Assembly (NCBI GenBank): GCA_004297235.1
Contig: SCUR01000484.1
Location: 1 to 7,424 of the forward strand
DNA: 7,424 nt
Reading direction: 5' to 3'
Source of the DNA: Candidatus Manganitrophaceae bacterium
GTDB taxonomy: Bacteria; Nitrospirota; Nitrospiria; SBBL01; Manganitrophaceae
Shown here piece after piece: positions 1 through 6,566 of this stretch (position 1 is the stretch's first letter; every line of letters begins with the position of its first letter). The translations under genes were made by a program, and so were the position numbers. Under the pieces are notes generated by a model. The model searched no databases. It was given only the letters and a program-made list of their open reading frames with translations, and was not told where the DNA came from.

Positions 1-136
1 GGTGCTGGGGGGTATCCCCCCGCTGCCCTGGGAATCGAAAGGGGGGTGGGCATGCACCCCCCGTCGTGGGGCTTGGGGCAACGCCCCATTCCATGTCCTT
101 CGTTCTTTGAACAATCTCTATAATTAAATTAGGACA
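1..136. repeat. GC-rich intergenic region with three inverted repeats
   Basis: This stretch, downstream of the last gene, has no plausible gene. It holds three perfect inverted repeats in a row. The first is six G and six C around TAT (7-21). The second is an 8-bp stem GGGGGGTG/CACCCCCC with a 6-nt loop that includes a GCATGC palindrome (41-62). The third is TGGGGC/GCCCCA around AAC (74-88), with an alternative upstream arm at 67-72. An AT-rich tract follows at about 113-130. The arrangement looks like a palindromic intergenic repeat element that may also block transcription leaving the operon. Whether it is dispersed in the genome cannot be seen here. Confidence 0.6.
32..62 (-). terminator. 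Possible transcription terminator of the ebo operon
   Basis: Read on the minus strand, the 8-bp GC-only/TG stem at 62-41 is followed by TTTCGATTC. This is a short, interrupted T-rich tail. It lies about 75 bp after the stop codon of the last gene, which is the right place for an operon terminator. The T-tract is poor, so intrinsic termination is uncertain and the hairpin may simply be part of the palindromic repeat region. Confidence 0.3.
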
Positions 137-1567
137 CTACCTGAGGGAGGGATGAGCGGCTGCGGTCGGCGGGAAGGTTTTCTCGCGCCGCTCCATGCCG
201 AGATGCAGGAGGATTTGATCGGCGACGTCGGTGGCGTGAAGGGAATCGGCCGACACGAGATCGGGCCGTTGCGTGATGAAGAGGGGCCCCGCTTCATCCA
301 GATCGGTGACCCGCCCGTGAGAGCCTTGGATCAGGGTGGCGTCGAGCGGGATGATGTCGAGGAGGGTCCGGAAGCCGAGCGCTTTTTGAAGGAGCCTTCC
401 TCCGATCTTTAACTTCGGGAAGGAGAGGGCCGGATCGATGAAGAGCTCGATCGGATCGTAACCCGGCTTGCGATGGATGTCGACCGTCCGCGCAAAATCG
501 GGCGCCCGCCGGTCCTCCCGCCAATAGTAATAAGTGAACCAGGCGTCGGCGGCGGCAATCGCGATCAGCTCTCCTGCGCGGCCGTGGTTTATATGACGGC
601 GCCGCTTTCCCTCCTCGTCGAGGATCTGCTCGATCCCGGGGATTTTCTCCAGGAGTCGGCGGACCGGAGCGATTTTGTCCGGATCGTTGATGTAAACGTG
701 GGCGACTTGATGGTCGGCGACTGCAAAGACGGCGCTCCCCCCCGGGTCGAGCAATTCCAGCCCGAGCTCCTCGCGGAGGGCGATCCAGCCCTGCTCTCGA
801 AAGATCCGATTGAGGTGAATCGGCCGCCTCACGGGGGTGATTCCATACTCGGAGAGAAGAACGATCTGCGCGCCGGTTTCGCCGTAATATCGGATCAGGT
901 CGCTGCAGACGTCGTCCACTTCGCGGAGGTCGCGGGCGAGGCGCGGATCATCCGGGCCTCGCCGTTGGAGGTTGTAGTCGAGGTGAGGGAGGTAGACGAG
1001 GGTGAGCGTCGGATGATGGCGGCGGTCGATCCATTGGGCCGCCTCCGCGATCCATCGGGTTGACTGAATGGAGGTGGCCGGTCCCCAGAAATTGAACAGA
1101 GGAAACGGACCGAGCTCGTCCTGAATCTGCTTCCGAATCGTTCCCGGTCGGGTATCAATGTCGGGGATCTTTCGGCCGTCGGCGGGGTACATGGGACGGG
1201 GGGTCAGCGCGATATCGACGGTCGAGTACATGTTGAACCACCAGAAGAGATTGGCGCAGGTAAAGTCGGGATCGATCGCGCGGGCGATCTCCCAAACCTT
1301 CGGCGCTTGAACGAGTTTGTTCGACTGCCGCCAGAATTTGATCTCGCATTCGTCGCGAAAATACCAGCCGTTCCCGACGATCCCGTGCCGCTCCGGCCAC
1401 GACCCGGTGAGGTAAGTGGCCTGGGCGGTGCAGGTGACCGCCGGGGTGACCGCTTTGATCGGGATCACCTTCCCCCGGCGCGCCCAGTCGGAGAGAGAAG
1501 GGGTGTCTGGACCGAGAAGCCGCTGCGTGAGCCCGACCACATTGATGACGACGGTTTTTTTCAGCAT
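137..1567 (-). CDS. eboF: EboF-like alkaline phosphatase/nucleotide pyrophosphatase superfamily protein
   Basis: A 476-residue protein of the type I phosphodiesterase/nucleotide pyrophosphatase fold, without a signal peptide, so probably cytoplasmic. The fold is shown by the nucleophile region TPAVTCTAQAT (residues 41-51, candidate Thr45), the following LTGSWPERHGIVGN block (53-66), LPHLDYNLQ (193-201), LSEYGIT (238-244) and GSHGR (415-419). Several metal ligands of the family are changed: the first Asp is Asn9, the usual His after Asp197 is Gln201, and the usual Asp-His pair is Glu240-Tyr241. Asp197 and His417 look retained. A segment near residues 326-350 (NHGRAGEL, then an aromatic-rich WFTYYYW) resembles the phosphatase-like proteins found with ebo genes. 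It starts 10 bp after eboE stops. There is no good Shine-Dalgarno sequence, so translation is probably coupled. Superfamily assignment is firm; the substrate is unknown and catalysis by the standard mechanism is doubtful. Confidence 0.88.
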   Translation of the reverse strand: MLKKTVVINVVGLTQRLLGPDTPSLSDWARRGKVIPIKAVTPAVTCTAQATYLTGSWPERHGIVGNGWYFRDECEIKFWRQSNKLVQAPKVWEIARAIDPDFTCANLFWWFNMYSTVDIALTPRPMYPADGRKIPDIDTRPGTIRKQIQDELGPFPLFNFWGPATSIQSTRWIAEAAQWIDRRHHPTLTLVYLPHLDYNLQRRGPDDPRLARDLREVDDVCSDLIRYYGETGAQIVLLSEYGITPVRRPIHLNRIFREQGWIALREELGLELLDPGGSAVFAVADHQVAHVYINDPDKIAPVRRLLEKIPGIEQILDEEGKRRRHINHGRAGELIAIAAADAWFTYYYWREDRRAPDFARTVDIHRKPGYDPIELFIDPALSFPKLKIGGRLLQKALGFRTLLDIIPLDATLIQGSHGRVTDLDEAGPLFITQRPDLVSADSLHATDVADQILLHLGMERREKTFPPTAAAHPSLR

Positions 1568-1577
1568 GAAAGACCGT

Positions 1578-2807
1578 TCAACGAAGATGGGTGGAATCGT
1601 TCATCTGGTCCAACACCCAGCGATACTCTTCGGCGATCGATTCGACCAGGTTCCGCTTCAAACCGGGCGGAAGGAGCTCCCAGGTATAGGTTTCGATCTC
1701 GATATGAGAGGTGAATTTCCGCTTCGCCAGCAACCGAAGAAGCTGTGCGGTTTCTTTCCGCGTGGAATGGAGCGGCCCCGCGTCGGGAAGAAACAACGGC
1801 AGATGAAAATGGATCCGCCATTCGCGGGGATCGGCGCTCGGACCGATCGGAAAGAGATCGCTCAGGTCGGCATACCGCTGAACAACCCCTTTCGATGTCC
1901 GCTCGATGACCTGGTGTAGATAGATCGATTCCGAAAAGGGACGGAGCCGGTCGGAGAGAAGCTGAAGTTGCTCCGGATCGTCCGGGACGGTCGCGCGGAG
2001 GGCGGCGCTCGCCTGGACTTTCCCAATTTGGATCCCCGCGTCCTGGAGACGGTCGAGCGCGCTTTCCATCTCCTCATATTCCACCGCCATGTGAGCGGCG
2101 TCGTAACAGAGACGGATATATTGAAGCAGATCCCGTTCCGCCCGGCCGGTCGTGCATCGGTTCGCGGCGGCATACCGCGGCGCTCCCATCGGGAGGAGAT
2201 ATTTTTGGAAGAAATCGATTGTCTCGGCGCTGTTCTCGATGAGGCCGTCCGGCTCCGGCTCGATGTCGAGATGAATCACTTTCCCCGTCTCCATTCTCAC
2301 GCGGTTCAGGGCGGAGGCGATCCGGACAAAATGCCGGACGATCGAATCCCACGTCTCCGGATCGTTGGCGATCATCCAAGGTTTGTAGGTCAAGGGGGAG
2401 GTCGAGATGCTTCCCTCGATTCCCTCGGGGAGAATGCTTCTTAGTATCTCGATTAGCCGGAGGGTGTAGCGCACCCGGTCTTCCGTCCGCCAGTCGGGGG
2501 CGAAGACCCCCGCCTTGACCCGCTGACGGTGGAAGGCGCCGAAGGGGAATCCGTTGAGGGTAAAAACATAAAGCCCGTTCTCCTTGAGAAACGCTTGGAA
2601 GCGGTCGATTTCCTCTCCTTGAAGCAGCGCCTCGCTCTCCTTGGAAGAGAGGCGAAGACCGAGGCCGAAGGGAGCTTCGGGGGAGAGGATCGATTTGAGC
2701 GCCGGCGCATATTTCTGGAGGTTTCCGAACACCTCCGGCCATCCGTTTCCGGGATGGATGTTGGAGCAGTAGGTCAGATGAAAGGCGTTGTCCGGTCCGG
2801 TCCGCAT
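1578..2807 (-). CDS. eboE: EboE, metabolite traffic TIM-barrel protein
   Basis: A 409-residue protein matching the EboE type, a xylose-isomerase/sugar-phosphate-isomerase-like TIM barrel. Visible hallmarks are an N-terminal HLTYCSNIHPG (10-20), LNGFPFGAFH (84-93), WRTEDRVRYT (106-115), LDIEPEPDG (180-188), CYDAAHMAVEYE (234-245), FHLPLFLP (334-341) and HIEIETYTWELLP (368-380). The acidic and His residues in these blocks (Glu183/Glu185, Asp236, His239, Glu370/Glu372) are the likely metal or substrate ligands by analogy with the barrel family; this is inferred. In Nostoc the ebo genes are required for movement of a scytonemin monomer to the periplasm, but the reaction of EboE itself is not known. 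The ATG lies 6 bp after the eboB stop with GAGG at 2812-2815, overlapping that stop, so the two are probably coupled. Both genes are in the same reading frame, separated only by TGA and two codons. Confidence 0.92.
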   Translation of the reverse strand: MRTGPDNAFHLTYCSNIHPGNGWPEVFGNLQKYAPALKSILSPEAPFGLGLRLSSKESEALLQGEEIDRFQAFLKENGLYVFTLNGFPFGAFHRQRVKAGVFAPDWRTEDRVRYTLRLIEILRSILPEGIEGSISTSPLTYKPWMIANDPETWDSIVRHFVRIASALNRVRMETGKVIHLDIEPEPDGLIENSAETIDFFQKYLLPMGAPRYAAANRCTTGRAERDLLQYIRLCYDAAHMAVEYEEMESALDRLQDAGIQIGKVQASAALRATVPDDPEQLQLLSDRLRPFSESIYLHQVIERTSKGVVQRYADLSDLFPIGPSADPREWRIHFHLPLFLPDAGPLHSTRKETAQLLRLLAKRKFTSHIEIETYTWELLPPGLKRNLVESIAEEYRWVLDQMNDSTHLR

Positions 2808-2813
2808 GCGACC

Positions 2814-3674
2814 TCACCGGCCCGACGGAGCGGACTGCGCCTTCCGTCCGTTTCCGTCATTCATTTTTTGTCCGATCAGAAAGCGGGGAGATTGGCTGAG
2901 AAAAGTGATCGGATTTTCGTAGATGATTTTTCGAATCCATTTTTCATCATGGCCGCGGCGGCGCATCTCGAGCGCGAAGCGGGGAACGGCGATCGGGAGA
3001 CTCGGGCCCCAGTCGCAGGCCGAGCTGACGCAGATCCGATCGGGGCCGAACCGCTCGATCATATCGATCGCCCGCTGCGGCGACACCTTCGTCTGAGGGT
3101 AAAGGGTGATCCCCGCCCAGAATCCATTGCCGAGGATTATCCCGATCGTATGCTCTTCCGCATGGTCGATCAAGATCCGTCCGGGATCGATCCGTCCGTC
3201 GCGCTGAAGGGTCTCCACGATGAGCCGGGTTCCCTTATATTTGTCTTCCAGATGGGGGGTGTGAATCAAGACGATCTGCCGGTGCGCCGCGGCGAGATCG
3301 AGATGGTCTTGAAAGGTCGCCACCTCGTTTCGGGTGATCCGGTTGAGACCGATCTCCCCGATTCCGAGGACGTTGGCGCGATCGAGATATTTCGGAATTT
3401 TCTCGAGGACCGCCCGCGCCAAGGCGCGGTTGTCGGCCTCCTTCGGATTCAGACAGAGCCAGGTGTAGTGCCGGATTCCGACCCGCGCCGCCCGCTTCGG
3501 CTCCACCTCGGTGAGCTGATGGAAATAATCGTCGAAGCTGTCGGCCGAGGCGCGATCGAACCCGGCCCAGAAGGCGGGATCGGTCAAGGCGACACAGCCG
3601 GTGAGGGCCATCTGCTCATAGTCGTCGGTCGTTCGCGACGCCATATGGGCATGAAGATCGATATATTCCATCAT
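2814..3674 (-). CDS. eboB: EboB, TatD-family metal-dependent hydrolase
   Basis: A 286-residue amidohydrolase-fold protein. The metal-binding set is visible: DLHAHM (His8, His10) at the N terminus, GIGEIGLNR (Glu107), LIHTPH (His138, His141), IDHAEEH (His171) and SSACDWG (Asp221). This pattern fits TatD-related hydrolases and, with the neighbours, the EboB type. TatD enzymes are usually DNases or phosphoesterases; the substrate of EboB is unknown. The length is slightly above that of classic TatD. The residues after about 270 are polar and probably disordered. Two consecutive ATGs are possible starts. GGAGG at 3678-3682 is 3 nt from the first (3674) and 6 nt from the second (3671), so the second may be the real start; residue numbers here count from the first. 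The first ATG overlaps the previous stop as ATGA. Confidence 0.92.
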   Translation of the reverse strand: MMEYIDLHAHMASRTTDDYEQMALTGCVALTDPAFWAGFDRASADSFDDYFHQLTEVEPKRAARVGIRHYTWLCLNPKEADNRALARAVLEKIPKYLDRANVLGIGEIGLNRITRNEVATFQDHLDLAAAHRQIVLIHTPHLEDKYKGTRLIVETLQRDGRIDPGRILIDHAEEHTIGIILGNGFWAGITLYPQTKVSPQRAIDMIERFGPDRICVSSACDWGPSLPIAVPRFALEMRRRGHDEKWIRKIIYENPITFLSQSPRFLIGQKMNDGNGRKAQSAPSGR

Positions 3675-3985
3675 GCGCCTCCCGCTTTTGAGTGATCGTA
3701 TGCGCCGCAGGCCGACTTTTGATCAAGGCCGTCGGCCGGCTCGGTCGTCGGGTCGCTGAAGACCCTCTGGATCCGCTCCACCCGCGGGCCGCTTGAACCG
3801 CATAAGACCCGGAGCCCCTCCCGAAACGCCTGCATGCGAAAATCGGCGTCGGCGGCGGGGTCCGCGGCGCGGTCGAGCCGGTCCAAAAAGGCGGCGAGAT
3901 CGAGCAGCCGGGTCCGGTTCTCGATGAAGTATTCATCGATCAATCGCGTTCCGGTCAGCGGGCAGGCGAGGAAATCGCGTTCCAC
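3671..3985 (-). CDS. Small helical protein of unknown function between eboD and eboB
   Basis: A 104-residue protein starting with GTG. The start is well supported by AAAGGAGGA at 3991-3999, 5 nt upstream. The first 31 bp overlap the end of eboD, and the stop overlaps the start of eboB as ATGA, so it is an integral part of the operon. Residues 13-40 (TRLIDEYFIENR, then TRLLDLAAFLDRLDRA) and 48-62 form clear amphipathic helices. The tail after about residue 75 is polar and low in structure. There is no signal peptide, membrane segment or catalytic motif. I do not recognise a named family. It sits among ebo genes but is much shorter than typical EboA proteins and shows no EboA-like motif that I know. 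It could be a partner or scaffold for one of the neighbouring enzymes; this is inference from position only. Confidence 0.8.
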   Translation of the reverse strand: MERDFLACPLTGTRLIDEYFIENRTRLLDLAAFLDRLDRAADPAADADFRMQAFREGLRVLCGSSGPRVERIQRVFSDPTTEPADGLDQKSACGAYDHSKAGGA

Positions 3986-5148
3986 GGTCGTCCTCCTTTC
4001 AGTGCGTTCGATTGCGCCTGTTCCAGGAGGGCGATCCCCTCCCGCAGCAGCGCAGGATCGATCCGGTGAACCTCGATCGGGCGCCCGATCTCCTCCAACA
4101 GAAGAAGGGTGAGCGGGCCGCCGAGATGTTCCCGAAACTCGGCCAGACCGTCGGTCAGATCGGGATGCCGCAGCTCGGGTCGATAACAGGAGAGGCGCAG
4201 CGCGCTCAACAGGGCGAGGATGCGCTCCCAGGCGGCGCGGTCGAGGAATCCCGCGAGGTGCGAGTAGGTCGCGTCGAGGGCGATTCCGACGGCGACCGCC
4301 TCGCCGTGCCGGAGGGTGAAGCCCGACAGCTGCTCAAGCTTGTGGGCCGACCAGTGGCCGAAATCGAGCGGGCGGGAAGAGCCGGACTCGAACGGATCGC
4401 CGTTCGAGGTAATGTGGCTGACATGCAGCGCCGCGCAGCGGTGAACGGCTTGCTCCATCGCCCGAGGGTCTCGGGCGACGAGAAGAGGCGCCTTCTCTTC
4501 GAGAAGGGCGAAAAACGCCGGGTCTTTGACCAGCGCCACCTTCACCGCTTCGGCGAGGCCGCTTCGCCAATCCCGATGGGAGAGGGTTTTCAGAAAGAGG
4601 GCGTCGTTCAGCACCGCAAACGGAGGGCTGAAGGTCCCGAGAAAATTCTTTTTGCCGAAGGCGTTGACGCTGTTTTTAACCCCGACGGCGGCGTCATTTT
4701 GGGCCAGGACGGTGGTCGGCACCCGAATGAGCCGGATCCCCCGGTGGGCCGTCGCCGCGGCGTATCCGGCCATATCGATCAACGCGCCGCCGCCGATCGC
4801 GACCAGGAATGCATGGCGGCAGAGCCCTCCTTGATCGATCGCTCTGTGGAGGGTGGCGACATATTCCGGACGATTCTTCGCCTCTTCCCCGCCGGTCAGA
4901 ATCAACGGCGGGGAGACCGAATTCATCACCGCTCCGTGACGGCCGCAGTAGGCCTCGATGGCGGGGATGAGGGCGGGGCGGTGCTTCACCACACCGCGGT
5001 CGACCACAAAAAGGACCTTTCGCGGAAGTCCGATCTCTTCGGCGCCGATCGTTTCGGCGAGGAGGGGATTGCCGATGGAGAAGAGACCGGTCGTGAAGTG
5101 AACCGGGTAGCGAAACGGAACATGAAAGCGGGCCTGAATCGATTCCAT
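3955..5148 (-). CDS. eboD: EboD, 3-dehydroquinate synthase-like sugar-phosphate cyclase
   Basis: A 397-residue protein of the dehydroquinate synthase fold. It has the NAD-binding TGGEEAKN (85-92) and GGGALIDMAGYAAATAHRG (119-137), PTTVLAQNDAAVG (144-156), KKNFLGTF (166-173), GLAEAVKVALVKD (197-209), LDFGHWSAHKLE (261-272) and LRHGEAVAVG (279-288). The three zinc ligands of the family are present as Glu200, His265 and His281. It departs from true AroB in two signature places: GVKNSVN replaces the usual GGKTGVN-type motif, and DFGHWSAHKLE replaces NFGHT.AHA.E. It is therefore probably a specialised cyclase acting on another sugar phosphate rather than the shikimate enzyme; the product is unknown. 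The ATG has GAGG at 5159-5162, 10 nt upstream. A 79-bp non-coding gap separates it from eboC, the largest gap inside the operon, and I see no convincing hairpin or promoter in it. Confidence 0.92.
   Translation of the reverse strand: MESIQARFHVPFRYPVHFTTGLFSIGNPLLAETIGAEEIGLPRKVLFVVDRGVVKHRPALIPAIEAYCGRHGAVMNSVSPPLILTGGEEAKNRPEYVATLHRAIDQGGLCRHAFLVAIGGGALIDMAGYAAATAHRGIRLIRVPTTVLAQNDAAVGVKNSVNAFGKKNFLGTFSPPFAVLNDALFLKTLSHRDWRSGLAEAVKVALVKDPAFFALLEEKAPLLVARDPRAMEQAVHRCAALHVSHITSNGDPFESGSSRPLDFGHWSAHKLEQLSGFTLRHGEAVAVGIALDATYSHLAGFLDRAAWERILALLSALRLSCYRPELRHPDLTDGLAEFREHLGGPLTLLLLEEIGRPIEVHRIDPALLREGIALLEQAQSNALKGGRPWNAISSPAR
3991..3999 (-). promoter_or_regulatory. Strong ribosome binding site inside the eboD 3' end
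   Basis: AAAGGAGGA on the minus strand is the best Shine-Dalgarno match in the window. It lies within the last codons of eboD, 5 nt before a GTG codon. It decides the start of the 104-residue gene and argues that this small open frame is translated. Confidence 0.75.
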
Positions 5149-5227
5149 TTCTTTCGACCTCTTTTTAAAGAACGATGCGTCCGCTCTTGCTTCAGTCCGT
5201 CATGCCCGTGAAATGGGTGCCGGTTTT

Positions 5228-6166
5228 TCACGTCACCGCGAAGAGACGGGCGGTCTTCGCGGCGATCGGGGAGAGAAGAAAGAGCGCCAGCCCGAAGAGG
5301 AAGCCGCCATAACCTCCGGCGATCGCTGCATCGATTAAGATGAGCGAGAGAACCCCCGCTTGGACCGCCGCCCGAATCGGCCCCGCCTCCGGAAGACGGC
5401 AGGCCCGCCAAAGGGGAGGACCGATTCGCAGAAGCAAGAGGGCCAGAAACGGGGCGATCGAGAGAAGATGCACCCCGTTTTGAAAGCCGAGCGAGGCGAC
5501 CGCCGTCAGGGCGGCGCCGATCAAGCCGATTGCGACGAGCACCCTGCTTCGTCTTCCGCCGTGGACTTCTCCGCGACTGAGGAGAGTGACCGAGGCGATA
5601 TAGACCCAGGGGATCCACATCAACGGCCACTGATCTCTCAACACGGCGGGGGAGACGCTGACGCCGAGCAGCAGATTCAGCCCGCGGCACGCCCCCATGT
5701 TGATCGGCCCCAGGAGAGCCCGATGTTTTCCCCAGCTGTCGTAGAGCAGGGCCAGCGCGGAGATCGCGACCGCCAGCAGACCGCTGATCTTCCCGGCGAG
5801 AAACGCGGCGGTGATTCCGATCGCAAAGAGGGCGCCTCCGAAAAGGGCGGCGCTCCGCCGGGAGGCCCGCCCGCTCGGGATCGGGCGCTCCGGACGCTCT
5901 TCTTGATCAAGTCTTGCGTCGAAAACATCATTGAAAGTCACCCCGCCGCCATAGAGTCCGATCGTCGAGATCGAAAGCAGAAAAAAAGAGCCGAGGTGGG
6001 GGAGGCCCGCCACCGCGTTTCCGGCGAGAACATCGGCGACCGCCGTCCAAAGATTGGGCGGGCGGGTGAGCTCCAGGTAAGGTCGAACCGTCGGGAGAAG
6101 AAAGGGCCCGATCCGAAAGCCCTTATTCATTCGAAGGAGGGGCTCTCCTGTTTTCATGATCCGCAT
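5228..6166 (-). CDS. eboC: EboC, UbiA-like integral membrane protein
   Basis: From this start, a 312-residue polytopic membrane protein with eight or nine hydrophobic segments. It is related to UbiA prenyltransferases. Family marks are RPYLELTRPPNLWTAVAD (28-45), the first aspartate motif NDVFDARLD (79-87) followed by RPIPSGR, YDSWGK (142-147) and GACRGLNLLLG (158-168). The second DxxxD motif of classical UbiA enzymes is not visible; SRGEVHGG (197-204) occupies about that place. It would sit in the inner membrane and could prenylate or move a lipophilic metabolite; which one is unknown. The start is uncertain. The open frame extends to an ATG at 6253, overlapping the cytochrome gene by 41 bp without a ribosome site. 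In-frame ATGs also lie at 6166, 6157 and 6130. I chose 6166 because GGAG lies just before it, although the spacing is short (3 nt). Confidence 0.9.
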   Translation of the reverse strand: MRIMKTGEPLLRMNKGFRIGPFLLPTVRPYLELTRPPNLWTAVADVLAGNAVAGLPHLGSFFLLSISTIGLYGGGVTFNDVFDARLDQEERPERPIPSGRASRRSAALFGGALFAIGITAAFLAGKISGLLAVAISALALLYDSWGKHRALLGPINMGACRGLNLLLGVSVSPAVLRDQWPLMWIPWVYIASVTLLSRGEVHGGRRSRVLVAIGLIGAALTAVASLGFQNGVHLLSIAPFLALLLLRIGPPLWRACRLPEAGPIRAAVQAGVLSLILIDAAIAGGYGGFLFGLALFLLSPIAAKTARLFAVT

Positions 6167-6212
6167 TTGCTCCGATCGACGATGGCGCGCCGGGGCGCCG
6201 ACGCGCCGCGCT

Positions 6213-6566
6213 TCATCCCGAATGACGAAGCGTTTTAAGATAGGCGACCACATTGTTGAGATCGAAATCGCTGAGCTCTTTTTCTGAAAAGGCCGGCATC
6301 GCCCCGAAACCGTGGCGGACTTGAAACTTGATCATGAAACCGGGAAGCGGCTTGTTGTTCAATGCCGGACCGAGTCCCGCTTCCCCTCTCGGATGGCACT
6401 GATTGCATCGGTGCATGAACACTTCCTCGCCGAGAACGGCCGGCCGGGAGGGGAGAAAGACCGGGGGCCCCGTCGGCTCATCCCGGCGGGCGGAGCCGCA
6501 CCCGGCGGTCAAGAGAAGGAGCGCCGCGATCCAGGGATAATAATAGGGTGCTCTCCGGAAGGTCAT
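6213..6566 (-). CDS. Lipoprotein mono-haem cytochrome c
   Basis: A 117-residue class I cytochrome c. The N terminus is a lipoprotein signal peptide: basic residues, a hydrophobic stretch (11-19) and the lipobox LTAGC with Cys23 as the lipidated residue. The protein should therefore be exported and anchored in a membrane facing the periplasm. The haem site is CNQCH (54-58), and Met90 in GAMPAF is the likely sixth ligand. The length and single haem fit small electron-transfer cytochromes. The ATG overlaps the stop of the upstream dehydrogenase as ATGA, and AAGGA lies about 8 nt before it, so the two are co-translated. The natural reading is that it accepts electrons from the PQQ-dependent dehydrogenase. 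Its linkage to the ebo genes downstream is close, as the 3' end meets or overlaps the eboC frame. Family is certain; the redox partner is inferred. Confidence 0.93.
   Translation of the reverse strand: MTFRRAPYYYPWIAALLLLTAGCGSARRDEPTGPPVFLPSRPAVLGEEVFMHRCNQCHPRGEAGLGPALNNKPLPGFMIKFQVRHGFGAMPAFSEKELSDFDLNNVVAYLKTLRHSG

Noticed and set aside
107..124. Plus-strand promoter: TTGAAC at 107-112 and a perfect TATAAT at 119-124.
   Set aside because: The spacing is only 6 bp instead of about 17, and the hexamer at the proper distance (TCCTTC) is not a -35 match. Transcription would run antisense into eboF with no gene to serve.
1..136. CRISPR array.
   Set aside because: The repeats are palindromes of different sequence and spacing, with no regular repeat-spacer unit.
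131..140. AGGACACTAC at the gene end, resembling the tip of some insertion-sequence inverted repeats.
   Set aside because: The resemblance is from memory and short. It overlaps the eboF stop codon, no partner repeat or transposase is seen in the window, and the eboF protein looks complete.
2529..3695. A 388-codon open frame on the plus strand across eboB and the start of eboE.
   Set aside because: It spans two well-supported minus-strand genes, its start lies within eboE, and its product has no recognisable motif or hydrophobic pattern. It is an antisense shadow.
3955..5148. Shikimate-pathway aroB.
   Set aside because: Zinc ligands match, but the substrate-loop and NFGHT motifs differ and the neighbours are ebo genes, with no other shikimate gene nearby.
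4012..5211. A 399-codon open frame on the plus strand opposite eboD.
   Set aside because: The minus strand here encodes an unmistakable dehydroquinate-synthase-like protein. The plus-strand product shows no recognisable domain and is rich in Arg, Gly, Glu and Asp, as expected for an antisense shadow in GC-rich DNA.
5149..5227. Possible small gene, promoter or attenuator in the gap between eboC and eboD.
   Set aside because: The 79 bp contain only the eboD ribosome site. The best pairing (CCC with GGG around ATTTCAC) is three base pairs, and no promoter hexamer pair is convincing.
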